12,979 nt of DNA from Lysobacteraceae bacterium (GTDB lineage Bacteria; Patescibacteriota; Patescibacteriia; JAACEG01). Every line of letters begins with the position of its first letter. The stretch's first letter is position 1. Position numbers and translations under genes: made by a program. Shown here one piece after another: positions 12,841-12,979 of this stretch. The notes beneath the pieces were generated by a model, which worked only from the letters and a program-made list of their open reading frames with translations, ran no database searches and had not been told where the DNA came from. The stretch lies in assembly GCA_011682665.1 (NCBI GenBank), contig JAACEG010000004.1, positions 1 through 12,979 of the forward strand, read 5' to 3'.

Positions 12841-12860
12841 CGTAATTACCTTGAATTACG
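12841..12860. repeat. Small AT-rich hairpin beside the right-edge repeats
   Basis: CGTAATT (12841-12847) and AATTACG (12854-12860) pair around a six-base loop, immediately left of the first 'TGTCATTGCGAGG' copy. It may be the edge of the repeat element. Confidence 0.35.
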
Positions 12861-12863
12861 AAA

Positions 12864-12935
12864 TGTCATTGCGAGGTCCGATGGACCCCGAAGAGTCATA
12901 CGAACTCCTTCGGAGAGGAACGACGAAGCAATCCC
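12864..12935. repeat. 'TGTCATTGCGAGG ... GAAGCAATCCC' repeat, long version
   Basis: Same ends as the copies at 3797-3905, but the middle is longer and holds its own hairpin: CCGAAGAGT (12888-12896) with ACT and CTTCGG (12904-12913). It shows that the middle of this family varies freely while both ends stay fixed. Confidence 0.75.
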
Positions 12936-12946
12936 AAGAAAAATCC

Positions 12947-12979
12947 TGTCATTGCGAGGAGGAACGACGAAGCAATCCC
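12947..12979. repeat. 'TGTCATTGCGAGG ... GAAGCAATCCC' repeat, minimal version
   Basis: A 33-base copy in direct orientation, 11 bases after the previous one, ending exactly at the window edge (so it may continue). It is the simplest form of the family: TGTCATTGCGAGG, a few bases, then CGACGAAGCAATCCC. Confidence 0.75.

Overview
The window reads as accessory plus housekeeping DNA from a very AT-rich, compact bacterial genome, most likely a member of the Candidate Phyla Radiation (Patescibacteria, Parcubacteria-like). This is an inference from strong A/T bias in every gene, short or divergent versions of conserved proteins (a 251-residue MurF-like protein, divergent SerRS and LysRS), several small toxin-antitoxin genes, and non-coding gaps filled with GC-rich palindromic repeats in an AT-rich background. 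I cannot place it to a genus.

Layout. 1-108 is the tail of an unidentified gene. 114-1185 is a toxin-antitoxin island: an AbrB-type antitoxin overlapping a YoeB/RelE-type toxin, then a small antitoxin followed by a PIN toxin that is broken by two frame changes and truncated. 1225-3573 is a membrane O-antigen ligase/Wzy-like protein with a C-terminal repeat region. 3574-4053 is non-coding and holds a ~170-nt nearly self-complementary element, an inverted pair of 'TGTCATTGCGAGG...' repeats and a good promoter. 4054-5313 is a secreted M23 peptidase with a coiled coil. 5408-5821 holds two tiny genes, each behind an unusually strong Shine-Dalgarno; the second encodes a Cys4 zinc-finger-like protein. 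They end at a hairpin.

From about 5822 to 6047 transcription converges. Everything to the right is on the minus strand. In order of transcription (right to left) these are lysS, an archaeal-FAD-synthase-like cytidylyltransferase, serS, a class I/II aminotransferase overlapping serS, then after a 351-bp repeat block a MurF-like Mur ligase domain and ftsQ, which are closely spaced and look like a remnant of a division/cell-wall cluster. The right edge again carries 'TGTCATTGCGAGG...' repeats.

Together the genes cover cell-surface work (glycan ligase, M23 hydrolase, FtsQ, MurF-like protein), translation (SerRS, LysRS) and plasmid-style stability or stress modules. The least explained parts are the strongly translated pair of small genes, the Mur ligase with a non-canonical P-loop, the long hairpin element at 3602-3771, and the nested repeat elements at 7749-8021. 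No tRNA, rRNA, CRISPR array or insertion sequence with a transposase was seen.
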